A DNA stretch of 36,093 nt from Sperchopsis tessellata (GCA_033557685.1 JAWQRN010000146.1:1-36093), one strand, 5' to 3'; positions 12,501 to 27,500 are shown, counted from the stretch's first letter. Numbers and translations: made by a program. Notes: generated by a model not told the origin, from the letters alone.

Positions 12501-15500
12501 TCTTGATAATATTGAAGATATAATCTAAGGTCTGTCTGGCAACGAAGCACTGTTTCTTGCTGCTCTACAATTTTCTCCTCATATTCTTTTAAAATGCTTT
12601 GACAGCTATTTTCCAAGTTTTGAGTTTCTTCTATTTCTGTATCTGGGGGATATAAATCTTTCTGCATTTGAATCTACAAATAAACACACATTTAATATAC
12701 AAAGGTGTGAAATTATCACACTATAAAACTAATCTATATGCCATCCATTTGAAACATTTTAGTCACGATAGGTAGATGATGTTTTTGGCATTATTTCTGC
12801 ATAAAACTGCAAGTGTATATGACCTCATCTTACAATGTATTACAGCCAATTTAATTTTCTATAAAGCACCATGAACAGAAATAGCAACAATAGTCTATAC
12901 CAAGTAGTTTTTTTTTAAATCAAACATATATCCTAAAAAATTGGGAACAAGCAAGGCTAACCATAATACCTTGAGGCCAAAAGTATATAAGTCGACACTT
13001 AATCTACATTTCTTTTTGGACTACATGCTATTCATCATGGAAGAAAATATCTTCACTGAACTTCCAAGCAAGTACAATAAAATTATATTGCAATTCGAAA
13101 TTCCTGAAAAACTGTTCCTTCATTTCTGTTTAAAATTTAACCCAACTATCAAATATAGATTAGTTTTCTTTATTCCATGGGTTCAACTGCCTTACTATTG
13201 CTTATATAGATGCCTTCTAATGAAATATGAAAATTTCAACTATTCCCATTCACAACGACTTCTTATTGAAATAATCCTGTATTTTGTTTTGTTTAGGTAG
13301 CTATCCACATAATGAGCATTTAAATTTTTCAAGTATTTCAATAGTTACATCATCACTTTTTATACAATGTGCTTCCTAAGAATATTAATTTTAGTAGGTG
13401 ATTCTACAGGTCATTTTAAGCAAAAAACATAGAAATATATGCTTTAAAGGCATTGGTTTTTGCTTGAAAATTTCGATTTATTTTGGATTTTATTTTCTAT
13501 CTTCCACATTTTTGAAATATTGATTTAAAATTTAATATACATATACCTTCTAGTAAGATCAACTACGCTACAGTAGTTTTACTGAAAATGATGTTGTTAC
13601 GAGATGATTGATTCTGGGATGCACTGCTCTACTTAAAATAAGTATGCTGCCGTTCTGTAAACATTCGACACAAATTGATGCCGCATTATTGTATATATTA
13701 ATTAGTCACGGAGCTATGATTTTGTAAAATACCACTGAAACTTTTTATTAGTTATTAGAAGTGTTACTACACTACTTTTTAATAGTGTTTTTTATCCTCT
13801 CAAAGAAGAATTATATAATTTAATATAAATAGTGAAGTGTTTTCCTATTAGTTAGTTGTTAGAAGAGATTTGGTATCAGTTAATATTGGGCGTGAGTTTA
13901 TAAATACATTGTGTAGTGAAGTGTTAGTTCTGTCACCGCTATAAGGCAAAGTGAAACTTCGGGCAATCGAACAATCTTAATAAAAATCACATGTGATTAA
14001 TTGGGTTTTTCAATCCTTTTTAAGATTTCATCTCCCTCACAACAAACTCCAATAATGTCTTCTCTCGATACTACATATTTTTTTTTGTTTATTACTTGCA
14101 GCTTGAACCTGATGCATGTTAGTCCTTTTCTTATCCTCATCAGCAAACCTACAGTAAAACTTTTTGCAGTTTATAAATATTTGCTTGAGGTCATCACAAC
14201 CGATCCTTTCATAAACCTCTCTGATAGAAAGAAAGATACATTTTTTAGGCTTGTGCGCAAACACATTAAGATAGGTATCACAATGTTCAATGTTACAACT
14301 GACTCTACTCATTAAATGGGACCAGTGAGTTTGTGTAAGGTAGCCATGGCAGACATGCATGGTGAATTTCCGGGTTTGGCTTCAGGGCCAAATGGTCGCC
14401 AAGTGAAGTATGATGAACATTGTGAATAATTTTGATTGTATAGCCGTGTGTACTGATTTTGTAACCCATTGAGATGGCAGAGAAATGAACAAGATTGCGA
14501 ATTAAAATATTGACAACATAATAGACTGTGAAGATGCAAGTGATAGTTCTGAATCTGAAGAAGAGTCAGATTTTCAAAAATACAAGACATTGTGTGTAAA
14601 AATGTTTTAATTGACAATGGCTTATACCCATCTATTTTTAGTTTAAGTGTGTCAGAACTAAGGTGGACAAGTTTGCTCTTGCTGGATATGGGATTGCATG
14701 CTTGCAGAATATGTGGGTTTTGCCTGGGGTAGGGATTATGTTAGATGCATATACATTAACCTCTAATTTTTGTAGATTTGAGATTTTTCATGGTGAAGTA
14801 CCTTGCCACAATTCAGAAAATAAAATTCTACTCCCTTTAATAACTTAAGAGAGGAATTCCGCTTTGAATTTAATTAATGTTATGTGAAGATTTTGACTTG
14901 TATATTTTCAATATCGTATATAGAGCTAATGACATCAACTACATATATTTTATGTAAAGTTAAATTGATCAGTATTCCGTGAGCAGTAGAAATAGTGACC
15001 TTAATTTAGATTATTCTCAAAAGAATGAGAAAAACTAATTTGCTAAGAGAAATTTTCTCTGCTTTTTATCTTACGATGATTGTTAAATCATTTACAAGGA
15101 TGGTGAACAATGCTGGGACAATAATTGATTATTTGTGTATTAACTTTTCAAGAGTAAGAAACTTGTAGAGCTTCTTTGTAATGATATGTCTAACCATTGC
15201 ACCTTTCTATGAGCCTTTTTGGCCAAAACAAGCCTACCAAAATGATTAATTTTTGATGAGGTAGTCATATATTACTAAATTATGTATTATTTTTTACTCT
15301 TTGAACTGGTGTAGATATTGATACTAGATTTCTTAGATTAGTTTCTTTTCTTTAAATTGAATTTGAGAAAGAAATTATGACCCAAGTTTGAAACGTACAC
15401 AATTCCTATTTTATTTATTCAAGTTTTATAATAACAATCAATTCTTAAAAAAAATATTACATTCAATACCAAAATATGTTTAAGAAAACTGTGAAAAAAG

Positions 15501-18500
15501 CTTATGAAATGTATTTAACAAATAGAAGAGCAAATTCAGGTAATCCTCTGAAGGAAACATGGAATATCATTAATGAAATTACGATTGTGCTTGCTTTCTT
15601 TGGGGTGTTTTTCCATCCTGTTTGAGGATTAATTTGTTCTTCTAAAACAACAATAATGAATAAATCAGACTACGAAGAACAAATGAAATTATTACTTAAC
15701 GATAGTAACACTTATAGACAAATTACATATGATCCTACAGACAAATTCCAACAACAAAATAATAACATAATTAACTACCTAATAAAAGAAAATCTAATAA
15801 TTAAGGTGTTTGCAGATAATCATTTAAAACTACACAATGCAATGTCTCCAAAAATGTATAGACTGCCAAAACTCTATGGATGATATACCCTTAAGGCCTA
15901 TCACCAGCTGCATATAATCCCCATATTACAATCTATCAAAATATATGGAAAACATCCTAATAAACATCACATATAAAAATTAACACTACATAAAAGATTC
16001 ATGGCAATTCTCAGATTTTATCACAAAATGAACAATACCAAACAACCACATCCTTATATCACTAGACGTCCCTTCATTATATTCTTGCATTCCATTAATG
16101 CTAATCCAAGATACCTTACACAAGAGATGGTCTACAATAGAACTTTGTACAAATATATCAAAAAATAAATTTATAGATATAATATCCACCATAATAACTG
16201 ATTCATACTGCAAGTACGAAACCAGTTACTTCCTCCAAATAAATGGACTTCCCATAGGAGAACCGCTATCAGCTGTCCTCGCAGCTTTAGTACTAGAAGA
16301 ACTAGAAACCACTGTCATTAGTCAGTTGAATTTCAATCTTCCTTTTTTCAAGAGATATGTAGATGACTGTATCATAGTAATACAACCAGAAAAAATACAA
16401 TTCACACACGAAATAGAAACCAAAAGTAAACTAAATTTCTTTGACATGTCTCTCCTAAACAGAAATAATAAAATAACAATCACTTGTTACACAAAATCAA
16501 CATGATCATACAACTATACAACTAACACACTCGAATGATAGATCTGCCATGTTAAATAAGATAAAACACACCTTGAAAAATTATAACTACTCCCAAAATC
16601 TCGTAATTAAAATAATGAAAGAACGAATAAGTATTACAACAAATCAAAGAGAAAATTAGACATTACTGAAACAGAAGACAAATACTTACCCATTCCATAT
16701 GTATATGGTTTATCAGAACATTTACAACTTATTTTCAAACCGTTAAATATAAAAATCGCACATAGAAACAAAAACACATTAAAGAATTTATACACAAAAT
16801 TAAAGTCATCAATACCTATACTAGACACATACCATATACAATATCGATTGTCAAGATTGCGAGATGTGCTACATAGGCCAATCAAAGCAATATTTGAAGA
16901 ACAGACTTAAATCACACAAAGCTAGCCAACAAGTTAGTGCCAACACAGAAATAACAGCCTTGAAAAAACATCACATAGACACAAAACACAACTAATGCTA
17001 AAATTTTAGAAATAGAACACCATGGGAGGACTAGGACAATGCCAGAGATGTTCTATATAAAAAAATATAATGACCTCGCAGTAAACGACAGACGAGACAT
17101 AGCTCATCTAAGTAGTATTTATCATGGCATCTTGTAGGACAATGTGACAATTGATAATGAATGAGTTGAACAGAAGCAGACATTTAGATATCTTGGATCG
17201 GTGATTGACAGTGCAAGAAGAATGGATGTTGAAGTGAGCAGTAGACTGCAAAGTGTAGCACGTCTCTGTCACTGTCTAAACAGGGACTTCTTGGGAAGAA
17301 GGGAGATAAGTAAAGAAATGAAAATGACAGTTTTTAAGACTGTATATGTCCCAGTCTTGATACATGGTAGTGAATCGTGGGTGCTCACAGAAAGGCATAA
17401 GAGCAGATTCAGGCTGCGGAAATGAAGTTTCTGAGATGGGTGGAGGGAGTATCATGCAGAGATCACATACGAAATGAAGATATAAGAGAGAGGAAGTGAG
17501 TGGGAAACAGCCAGGAGATTGACACATGATAGACAGGGATGGCGTTCATTAAGAGAAGGTGCAATGACTGAGGGTAGGAAACCTCTACACCTTACAATGG
17601 TAGAAGAGGAACCGATTATGATGACCTTGTAGGACATTATCTGAGGGAAAAAAAACTTAAAACTAAGCTATAGGCCGATAACCAACACTATGTTATGTAT
17701 GCACATGCATTTAGTTTTCCAAACTGATATATTTCGTGACAATAGTAACTTGAATGTCCATAACAACCCTATACACAATACACACTGTTTGACAACAACA
17801 TTAACAATAATTTAAACAGATTTTACGCATTCCACACACTCAACACCACTCAGATGTACAGCCATGAATATTACAAACACAAAAAAAAATCAAAAATCAA
17901 GAATATGAATCCCTATATAATAGTTATAGGTAATATTATAAGGTTCTAATTTACTACACGCTGAGGAAAAGTAAGTTCTGCTTGCTTACTGTTATTTTAA
18001 TTGTGTTGTATTGTTTTTTATTTTAGTTTTTAAATGACAATGTATGCGCTACATTTGGGATATGTATGTATTTTAAGAAAGGTGACAATCCGTGCCTCGA
18101 AACGTAAATACTGTATTTGAAAAGGTGCATTTTGATTTAATATTGATACCAAGTATTTTGTTACTGACAGGGATGTTCATCATTATTATATGTGAAACGC
18201 TGATTTATTGACTATAGGGACACCAACTCAAGTAGTTTTTGAGAACCAATATACATATGAAAACTAATGTACAATAAGATGCCTAACATTACTAAGTTGC
18301 AATCGACCAGTCAGATTATTTTATTTAATGAATATATTCTTCTATTTTAATTATTGTAAGTGATTACCGTTATTTAATTTGTGATTATACTTTAAATACT
18401 TCCTGTTTTATAACACATTGGTTTTTTAATAAATATATCTATATGATTAATTAAAAATAAAAACTATAGTAAACCAATAGTACTGAAATCTAATTAATAA

Positions 18501-21500
18501 ACAAATAGATGATGAAATATCAAACTACCATTTTTGTTTCCAATTGTGACGATGCACAACATTAAAAACGAGAGGGTTTGGGATGTGTATTGTGGCTTTG
18601 TGCCTGGTAGAGGATCTATATAACAAATTTTTATTTTGTGATATAAAAAGACAAGTGACAAGCTCACTTTTTGCATGAAGGAAAAGAATGGAAATTATGT
18701 GAATAAGCTGCTACTTTGATATGTTTTAAGAGAGCTTAGTTAGGATTAGTGGGCTTTATCCATTCAACACTTGTCTATTTCCATCACTTTACACAAAATA
18801 AAAATTAGTTATATTGATCCTCTACCAGGCACAAAGCACATCCCAAACCCTCTCCTTATTAATACTGTGCATCTTCACAATTGGAAACCAAAATGGAAGT
18901 AGATTTCAATACAATTGGTTTACTATTGTATTTAAATTATAATCACAAATTAAAAAACGGTAAATAATTACAATAATTAAAATAATTAAAATAAAAGAAC
19001 AAATTCAATAAATAAAATAAGCTAAAAGTTCAAGCAATTTATTCTAGAAGTAAGGTATGTATGAAGATACATGGAAATGAGTAAATGGTTTAATATAAAT
19101 GAGGTAATGTAATAAGGAAGTGTAATTACTCTTTAGCTATTTAATTTTTTCATTTATAAATGTATCCTATCTGTCGGAAACAGTCGGAAGAAGAACAGTA
19201 AAGCAGTTAACATATGCTGAGAATGCAGTGAAGTCATTACAATTTTAAAGTCTTATTAAGTAATTATTATAATAAATGTTTCTTCTTAAACAAAAATGGA
19301 CATTTAAGTTAATAACTAAAATGAAAAAAGTTTGATGCTTGAAAATGAGGCTGTGAAAACTGAATGTGAATTTAGCTTAAAAGATGAAGTATTTGAGCAA
19401 GTGGACAAGTTTCTTACCTAGGGAGCATATTTCCAAGAGATGAAAGAATCAGATTGGAGGTTGAGAAACAAGTCACAGGTGGATGCCCCTCAATTGCATA
19501 TACAGCTTGCTTTTGAACAAAGAACGAGCCTCTTGAATAAGAGAAATGACATCATGGAAATATTCTATAAGTAAGGTGGGAATAAAACATGGCAAAACAA
19601 GCTACTCTAGCTGCAATATCACTAATTATGTTTGGTATTCGTTGAAGATAACCTTCACTGAAGATTATATTTTTGATAATGTTAACGACTTGTATCAAAG
19701 TAGATATCCAGATATTTTGGTTTGATGTCAGGATTTCTATGACATCTGCTAGAAATGAAAATTATTTCCTTGATTTTATGCTCATGTACAAACTGCACTG
19801 TCCGTCTCCACAAGAACATGCAGATTGTGATCACTAACGAGCATGGATTTAATAGATGGTAAAGAGGTTTACCAGAAGAGGAGGAATGAAGAAGGATCAT
19901 TGCTGCTAATGCTTTTTCTGAAAAGGATTTAAAAGGACATGTAGTATAGTAGTTTGTATAAAATGAGTTTATCCAGTGTGGAAATTCTTGTTGATATTAA
20001 GTTTAAAAACATTTTTTAAAATTGATCTGCAATTATTGAAATTTAGCAAATATAAATACATTATAATATGTGAATTGTGATTCTGGGTCAAAACACCATT
20101 ACATTTAATACATTATAATATACTTACATTCAAAAGATCTTCTTTCTTTCTTTCATGCATATTAAGACAATCTTGTAAAGCTTTGACTTCTGTTAAATAC
20201 TCTTTTTGAGCATCTTTGCACTTTGCCTCACTTTCAAGTACCAACTCATTTAATGATTCGTATTTATAGCTAACATCTTCACTAAATATTTTATATGCTG
20301 TATCATAAGGTGGTAGTTCTTCAGGAACTTCTATGTCAGAATAAGTATCTTGCAGGCTCTGAGTTCTAGCTATTTCACTACTTTTTTTACTCTTTCCATT
20401 ACGTTTTACAAAATTGCTAACTTTTCCACGTTTCAGACTTCGAGAAGAGACTCTATTTATTTCAGAAAATTTAGGTCGAACAGAAGATTTTGATACCTTT
20501 GTATTTTCTTAAATAAAAAGTTCAAAGAATTAGATGTCAAAAATATACAACTAAAGCTAAATTACAAATTTATTATACTCAAAATTTATTTGGGATACAA
20601 TATTTTATCTTTTGATCGGGTGTAATTTGTCTTTTCTATATTCACTATCTGCACAGACTGATTAATATTCATAGAGTGATTAAGTAGTCTATGTAGATTG
20701 TTGTTAACTGTAGTTTGCAGACTATCTAGATCATTTCCTCTGTACAGTATGCATGTATAATCAGCATAAATTCACATATTTTCCTTTATATTAGAACTGT
20801 AGATATTTAAGATATCTATATAAAAATGTTACGAAACTTTTGCAAAGTGTCTGTCTCTGAGTGTCCAGAATATTCTAGTCTTCACTCGACCATTACAATA
20901 AGTTAAAGCCAACCATTTCCAGCTAATCCTGCACTTTAATAAAATTTAGTACTTAGAAATGTATGTACTTTTCAAGAACAGTTATAAATGCATTATATCA
21001 TAGTTAGCTTACTTTGTTAGTTAGAAAATAAAACTTTGGCATAAGTTATATTAAATGAACTTTTATACGATTATATTTCAACTAAATACAAGAAAAATAT
21101 ACTATTAGTTATATAAATTAAAACTAAACAAACTTCTAGTTATAAAAGTAAGTATTACCTAATTTTATATTCTAACTTTGACAAATTATAAGTGTTACAA
21201 CTATCGTGATATGCTACTCTTTTTATTAGATTTAATTTCAAAAGGTAAACCTAACTGTTACTTTTATTAAATATCAGTATTTAAAAATATTCCAGCTTTT
21301 CTAGCAGAATAATCACTTCAAATGGGAGAATAATAGGATATTTTGATAGAAAATAATTGGAGAACTATTGATTAAATCATAACTACTGAAATTATTTATA
21401 TATTTTAATTAAAGTAGAACTTTAATGTAAATGCAAAAATGAAATATTTCAATGAAAAATAAAAAAAGCACTCACCAATAAGTATTTTTTATTAAAAGTA

Positions 21501-24500
21501 ACAAAATATGATGCTTACATAGTAATATTAATAATAAGGTAAACCAAGTTTAACAATAAGTCTTATTTAACTACCTGCCACATTTTTTTTATTAGTTGAG
21601 GTTTCTTAAACAAGAATTCAAACGTTCGTCTGCTAAAACGTTGCGATATTTAGATTTGACTATTTTCAATTGCTAAAATGTACATAAATAAATTAACCCA
21701 GAACATGTATAACAATATTCAGCACATTTTCACACACTTGGATTTTTTACCACCAATACATTATTTTTTCCAGTGTTATTGATTTCTCTATGTACTAAAA
21801 TAAACAAAATATTATTTTAACGTATACAAGGGCGATTGACTTTAAATCATTACAAGATTCAACTGTATGGGCATATAAACATTTTTGTAATGTTTTACTA
21901 GCTTTCCTAGCAAAGGTGTACTTTGTATAACCTGTCACCTTCTGGACAATTTTTATTGTCTGAAAAATTTCACATTCTTAGAAGAAGCTGAAAACAATTC
22001 CTCGACCTGATTTTTGGAATGACATTTCTATATAAATCGTCTGCTCCAATAATTTTCCAATGCTGACATTCTTGCCTCAATACCAATACGTTGAAGATTT
22101 TCATTTTTATTTATAGGAGTCCACTGGTGAAGTCTTAATTATTTGCTGACATCTTCAGTCTCATAATTTGCGTTTCATATATGTTAGTGTGTGTGTGTAA
22201 TCTAAAATTTCGTTATCAAAACAGGAAAAAAATCATGAGTACTATGATAATTCCTTTATCAGTGCTGACACATCCTTTTTGGGAAAGCTTGAACTTACAG
22301 AATAATTAAAAATGATTTGTATCTGATATATCTTCCTCTTCATTATTATCTTCCAAAGAAGATTCCAGAGTATTTGTTTCATTGCTTCAGAATATTTCGA
22401 AAATTTTAATTTTGATCAACTACGGTTTCAGGTAGTACACAGAAGAGTTGATGTGTTTGATAGGTCTACATTAGGTTACATCCAATGCGGGCAGTCTGAT
22501 GCATTATTCCAATCTATATTTTCTTTGTCACATTTAGAGTTTTTTAACTTCTTTTTATTTTGTTCTATATTTATCACCTACCTCTTGCTAATTTCTTCTT
22601 TCTCACCTTCAGACTCTGATTCTTCTGAAGTGTATACAATTTCTTCATTACTAAATGGTAGTACATGGGGTCAATATTGAAATCAAAAGAACTAATGTCT
22701 TTAATGTCCGAGACATCTTACTGAGCTAATTGCAAAATTCCTTTTGTACTGACACTCATCTAACTAACATGAAAGTCTTTACATTTCTGCAGAAGTCACA
22801 ACTTATTAAACACGTATAATATATGTAACATACAAAATTCCACATGGTTGTGCTTTGCTTGATAAGCGAAAGAATCGATAGACACATATCTGTGCATACG
22901 TATGGTCACTGAAAATCTTGGCAGCTGCCACAAGGTAAGCATATAAATGCCGTTTTTTTAAATATTTTGCTTAACAAATTTAAATTTTAAAAATTAGTTC
23001 CAAAAAGATGACATCAGAGACAATTTTTAACTATTGCTGCCAGTCAACCTGTTAAAGAAAAAGATGCAGAATACATATATTAAAAATCAAAGATTTAATC
23101 TACCTAGTTCCCTACAAGTTTTACTACAAAAACAGCTATATTCCCTATATGTTTCGCTTCAAAAACAGTGTTCTGAAAAGAGTAGCTACTAGTATATTGA
23201 TTATTACACTATAAAATATTTTATTGCAAAACTATTCACCAAATAGAAGGTTTAGTGTAAAGTTAAATAATGTACGTACATTTTTTTTACTATTTACATT
23301 TGTTTTATTTTGAATAATCTCTGAATACCATCACATTTGTTATCATACAGATTTTTTTGAAGCCTCTACGAAGTTTGCATAATTTGGAATGATTCGTTTA
23401 TATAATGATATTGATATGTCTTCATTTTTATGGTCACTGTTAATTCTCCTCATTTTCATTCAGCAAATTTTCACTTCAACGGATGATGATCCTAAATTAA
23501 ACTATCACTTTCCGAAATATAGGCCGTACTAAATACATATTTCATTCTGTAGATTGTTGCTTGTACCACAATGTACTGTAATGTATTATCAATATTAATA
23601 CATTAAGCTTACTAATTGATCCGTATTTGGTGAAACTTCATATTAAGGAATAATTGTATAGGGTCACAGATAATTTATTGTGTATACTAGTTTCATCTTT
23701 CATAACGTATTAATAACTACAGTACTTAATAACAATAACAATAATGTAAATATAATTGATCATTGACACACTTGTGAACATTACTTTCACCACTTATTAA
23801 ATAAGGAGTATTGTATCCGAAAAGAAATCTACATACGGTTTTAGGATTCTCTGAAACACGATTTGAGCATTTTTGGCTTAAAGTCTATTTTAACTTGGGG
23901 AAATTTTTTATAACCAATAAAGATATTGCTGTAGCATATTTTATTATGAAAACATAATATAAAATATTTACAACCATCTTGTTAGCTCAGTGGCTAAATA
24001 CCAAACTAGTAAGTGTGCAGTCTTGAGTATAATATAAATAATTTGTTTTAATATATAGTTATCAAGACTCTGAACATACATTTTTTGTGTAATATGTAAT
24101 AATTTGCTGTAGTTGGTGGCTTGTTTCCAAAAAATGGTCTACAAAGTTTGACTTGGTGGATTACTTTGACACAAAAGTAATGAATCAAAATAACTTATAT
24201 TTTCCCATTAAACCGTAAACATATACAACGTGTTCAAATTAAAAACATTGTACAACTCTGCAGTAACCATACCGAGTGAATCTATTTATTTTAAAATTAA
24301 TTTGTCCTTAAATTTTCTTTTAAAATCAAAAAGTTATTAAATTTTAAACTTAGGATACTAATACTGCATGTTGTAAGAAATAATTTTATTGGTGAAAAAT
24401 ATACTAATCTGAATTGACAACAATCTACAAAATTATGAAACGGCGTAGAATATACTTGTTGTTTTCGTTTATCTCGTTGGGCTAAATCTATTTTATACAA

Positions 24501-27500
24501 GTCTATTTCACAGATAGGAAAATTGGTTGTTAATATTAGTAAGAATTTCAAATGTATTTGTATTAAAAGTTGCTTAAATGACAATACTCGGAACATTACA
24601 ACTGTAGCTCAACAAAATAAGCATTTTGTTATAATATTTTTAAATGAAATTCATGAATATAAAATCGCTGCCACAACGTGATGTTAGATTATGTTTCAGT
24701 TGATGATTGAAATAGAATACACATATGTAGTTCTATCCTGTCTGAGAAATAGCAATATACGATGAAAATAGTATGAAATGAGATACAAAATGGCATGATG
24801 TACATATTGTTGTAGAGCTTTTCATATGTTCTTATAAGCTTCAGTTATCTAATGTACCTATAGGAACTATGAATCTGAGCTAATGTACCTGTTAAAAGCG
24901 GAATGAAATTTATAAGTAAATGAATAATTCCTTACCTGTATCATCATCTTTTTTTGGTTTTGATTGTTGGACTTTAATCGTACTTAGTCTACCCGATTTT
25001 TTACCACTTTGTTTACTACCCAATGAAGTGCTACTACCTTTTTTTACTTTAGATCCTCGCCGTGCACCCTAAAAAATCACACTTTCAAAAATTAAAGATT
25101 TGATTAAAATTATTCATATACTTTAATAGACTGCACACTATCTTTTTCTTGAGGTTTTCGGGGAGTATTGATAATATCATCGTAAGCTTTATTATATGCT
25201 TGTATCATACATTGGCTCTTTTGTGCTTCAAGTTCATTGTACATGTCTTTGAAAATTTTTATAATAGTGCTGACATCACCTAAATGCATAAGTTCAATTT
25301 CATTAAGTTTATTTTTTATATATTCTTCTACAACGCTCTTCAAGTGTAGAATTCGATCACTTGTAATATTGGTAGATAAATCTTTACTGTTGAAAATCAT
25401 ATTCAAATGCCTTTCTTTTTCCATGTCTATGATTTTGTCCTAGTTACAACATTTCAAATATAATAATGTTTTTAACTAACTCTAAGAAATCATACTTGCA
25501 GTAATTTGTAGTTAACTTCTTCATTTATCATCGTTGTAGGATATGGACTATGCCCTTTCAATTCCCTTACAATTTGTGCAAATCTTAGTATGGATAATGT
25601 TATCATCAAATCCTCTTTTGTGGTGCCAACATGACCAATAAAGCTGTGAAGATATTATAGCTATTAATACAATAAAAGGTGATAATGAGAATACAGCAAT
25701 GTTTTTGATCTCAATAAATTATATGCATACTTAAAGTATTAGAAATTTAGGAAAATTCTTTCACAAATATATTTAAAAAAATCAGATATTATTTTTAAAA
25801 TACACCGCCATTAATTTTTGGATAACTGTGTAGAACTATTTAAATTAAGTTTAAATGAAAAGACGAAGTGATGAAAATTAATGTATTATATTTGTAAAAA
25901 TTAAAAATAATTGCTTAAAGTAATAAAAAATAAAGTTGGTAATATATAAAATTGTAATTAATGCATATTGTAATCATTATAACATGTTCCTTGGATGACA
26001 CTGTATGGCATTTTTGTTTTGTTTACCACAAATGAAACATCTACGTCATGTTTTCACAGTTAATACTAAAATAAGATAAAAAAATACATGACTAGGCACG
26101 TGGTTAATTTCATATGGTGCTGGGCACCTTACTGTGATACTAATATCTTACAAATGTTCAGCAGCTTGTTGTTGCTACTGCACTCAATAAAAAATAACAC
26201 TGCAATAGGAAGTATGAAACGTGTAGAGATAGCGGTAGAACAAAAATACAGTCACACTAATTGGTGTACAAAATTAGTTAAGGGTAAATATATTATTTGC
26301 AAAGCATCCTAGCTTGTGAACTTTTTCTATGGATTTAATTTAAACTTTATAAATTGAATCTCACACCATAGATAAATTGATAGATAAATGGATTCGTCAA
26401 GCAGTATAAATATTTGACATAATGAAATGTATGTGTATATATGTATGTACAATTAAAAAAAATAGAATACACATAGTAAAAATTAGATTACAGAAATGCA
26501 CGAACATAAATAAAACATACAAGTGTATGAATGTAAATAAAACTTACATGTGTATAAATAAAATAAAACATACAAGTGCATACATCAAACAAAATACCAT
26601 ATAGTGACCACTAAAAGAATAAAAACTGACAGAATTCACGCTACATATAAAATGTTTTAAAACTAAAGAATCTTTTCATGGTTTTTCGAGTTAAAAATGA
26701 GATTAAAAATCTTCATACCAAGACTGGCTGGCAGCTGCTGTGATATTTAGCCTTCTGTATCGCTCCAACACGAGACACTTCCGCTAGTCTCGTATCCATG
26801 TACATATATTCACACGCAGCAAATCTTCATATCTCTACGTCACGCCCAACAGTTAAATTTTCATTTCCTTAATAATAGGTCTACAAGATATCAATTGTGA
26901 AACGCGAACAATAGCACGCAGAGCTAGTTTTTGCATAAATATCACATAAACAACATGTAAACTATGGCCCCATACCCTTATGTCATACATCAATTTCGAG
27001 TGAATATATAGGGCATAATATGCTGTCTGGCTGATTCTCCCCTACAGTGGCCCTAATGGTCTGGTCAGTCAAGTAGAACCACATCAACTGCCGACAAACT
27101 CCATGTAGACCAAAGTGTTCTGTCTTTTTCATAAATGACTCAAGAGACATGCAGTAAAAACCCGAATGAGATCACAAAACAGAACTTTTCTATGCCACCT
27201 GTACTCAGTTTCCTCCATCAAGTCGCAACCAAAGTTTCAACCGCTAAAGTTGAGTTAAGTCCTGACCATAATACTGTATAAATACTCAATATGGTTTCTT
27301 CACAATATTTGTTACATGGCAGTTAAATATTATATTTTAAACACATTTGGAATCTATCTATTCGGAGAAGCTGTTTCAAAAAATGTCTTAAGTGGCACTA
27401 CAAGTATATCAATGCAACCTTTGATAATAAAAAAGAAACACAATCCAATTCAGGTATTTACTGTAAGTTTTTCATAGCCTTCATTAAGTACGTGATCATC

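Larger units (their letters stand above)
12674..20127 (-). other. KIF9-like intron 9, filled with transposable-element remnants
   Basis: A 7454-bp intron between exons 9 and 10. It contains a possible transposase remnant (14330-14850), a non-LTR fragment (14980-15600), a Penelope-like element (15640-17136), RTE-like fragments (17150-17640, 19340-19570) and a large fold-back repeat (18315-19020). I see nothing recognisable in 12674-13990. The frame at 12941-13300 is Phe/Tyr/Leu-rich and probably chance. Confidence 0.75.
20508..24935 (-). other. KIF9-like intron 8
   Basis: A 4428-bp intron between exons 8 and 9. It holds a non-LTR fragment (20590-20800), a piggyBac-like fragment (21870-22680) and a tRNA-like fragment (23974-24035). 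The stretches 20800-21870, 22680-23970 and 24040-24930 are AT-rich, and I see no gene in them; the frame at 24297-24596 looks like chance. Confidence 0.75.

Noticed and set aside
12941..13300. 119-residue open frame on the + strand
   Set aside because: Phe/Tyr/Leu-rich without domain signals, inside an intron of the opposite-strand gene.
14037..14617. Overlapping open frames on both strands
   Set aside because: No recognisable motif in either; Cys/His-rich composition follows from the base composition. One may hide a transposase remnant, but I cannot support it.
17960..18110. Split hammerhead-like motifs (CTGAGGA and CGAAACG) downstream of the Penelope-like element
   Set aside because: The two motifs are about 140 bp apart and the possible stem between them pairs poorly.
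25237..25443. 68-residue + strand frame
   Set aside because: Antisense shadow of KIF9-like exon 7.
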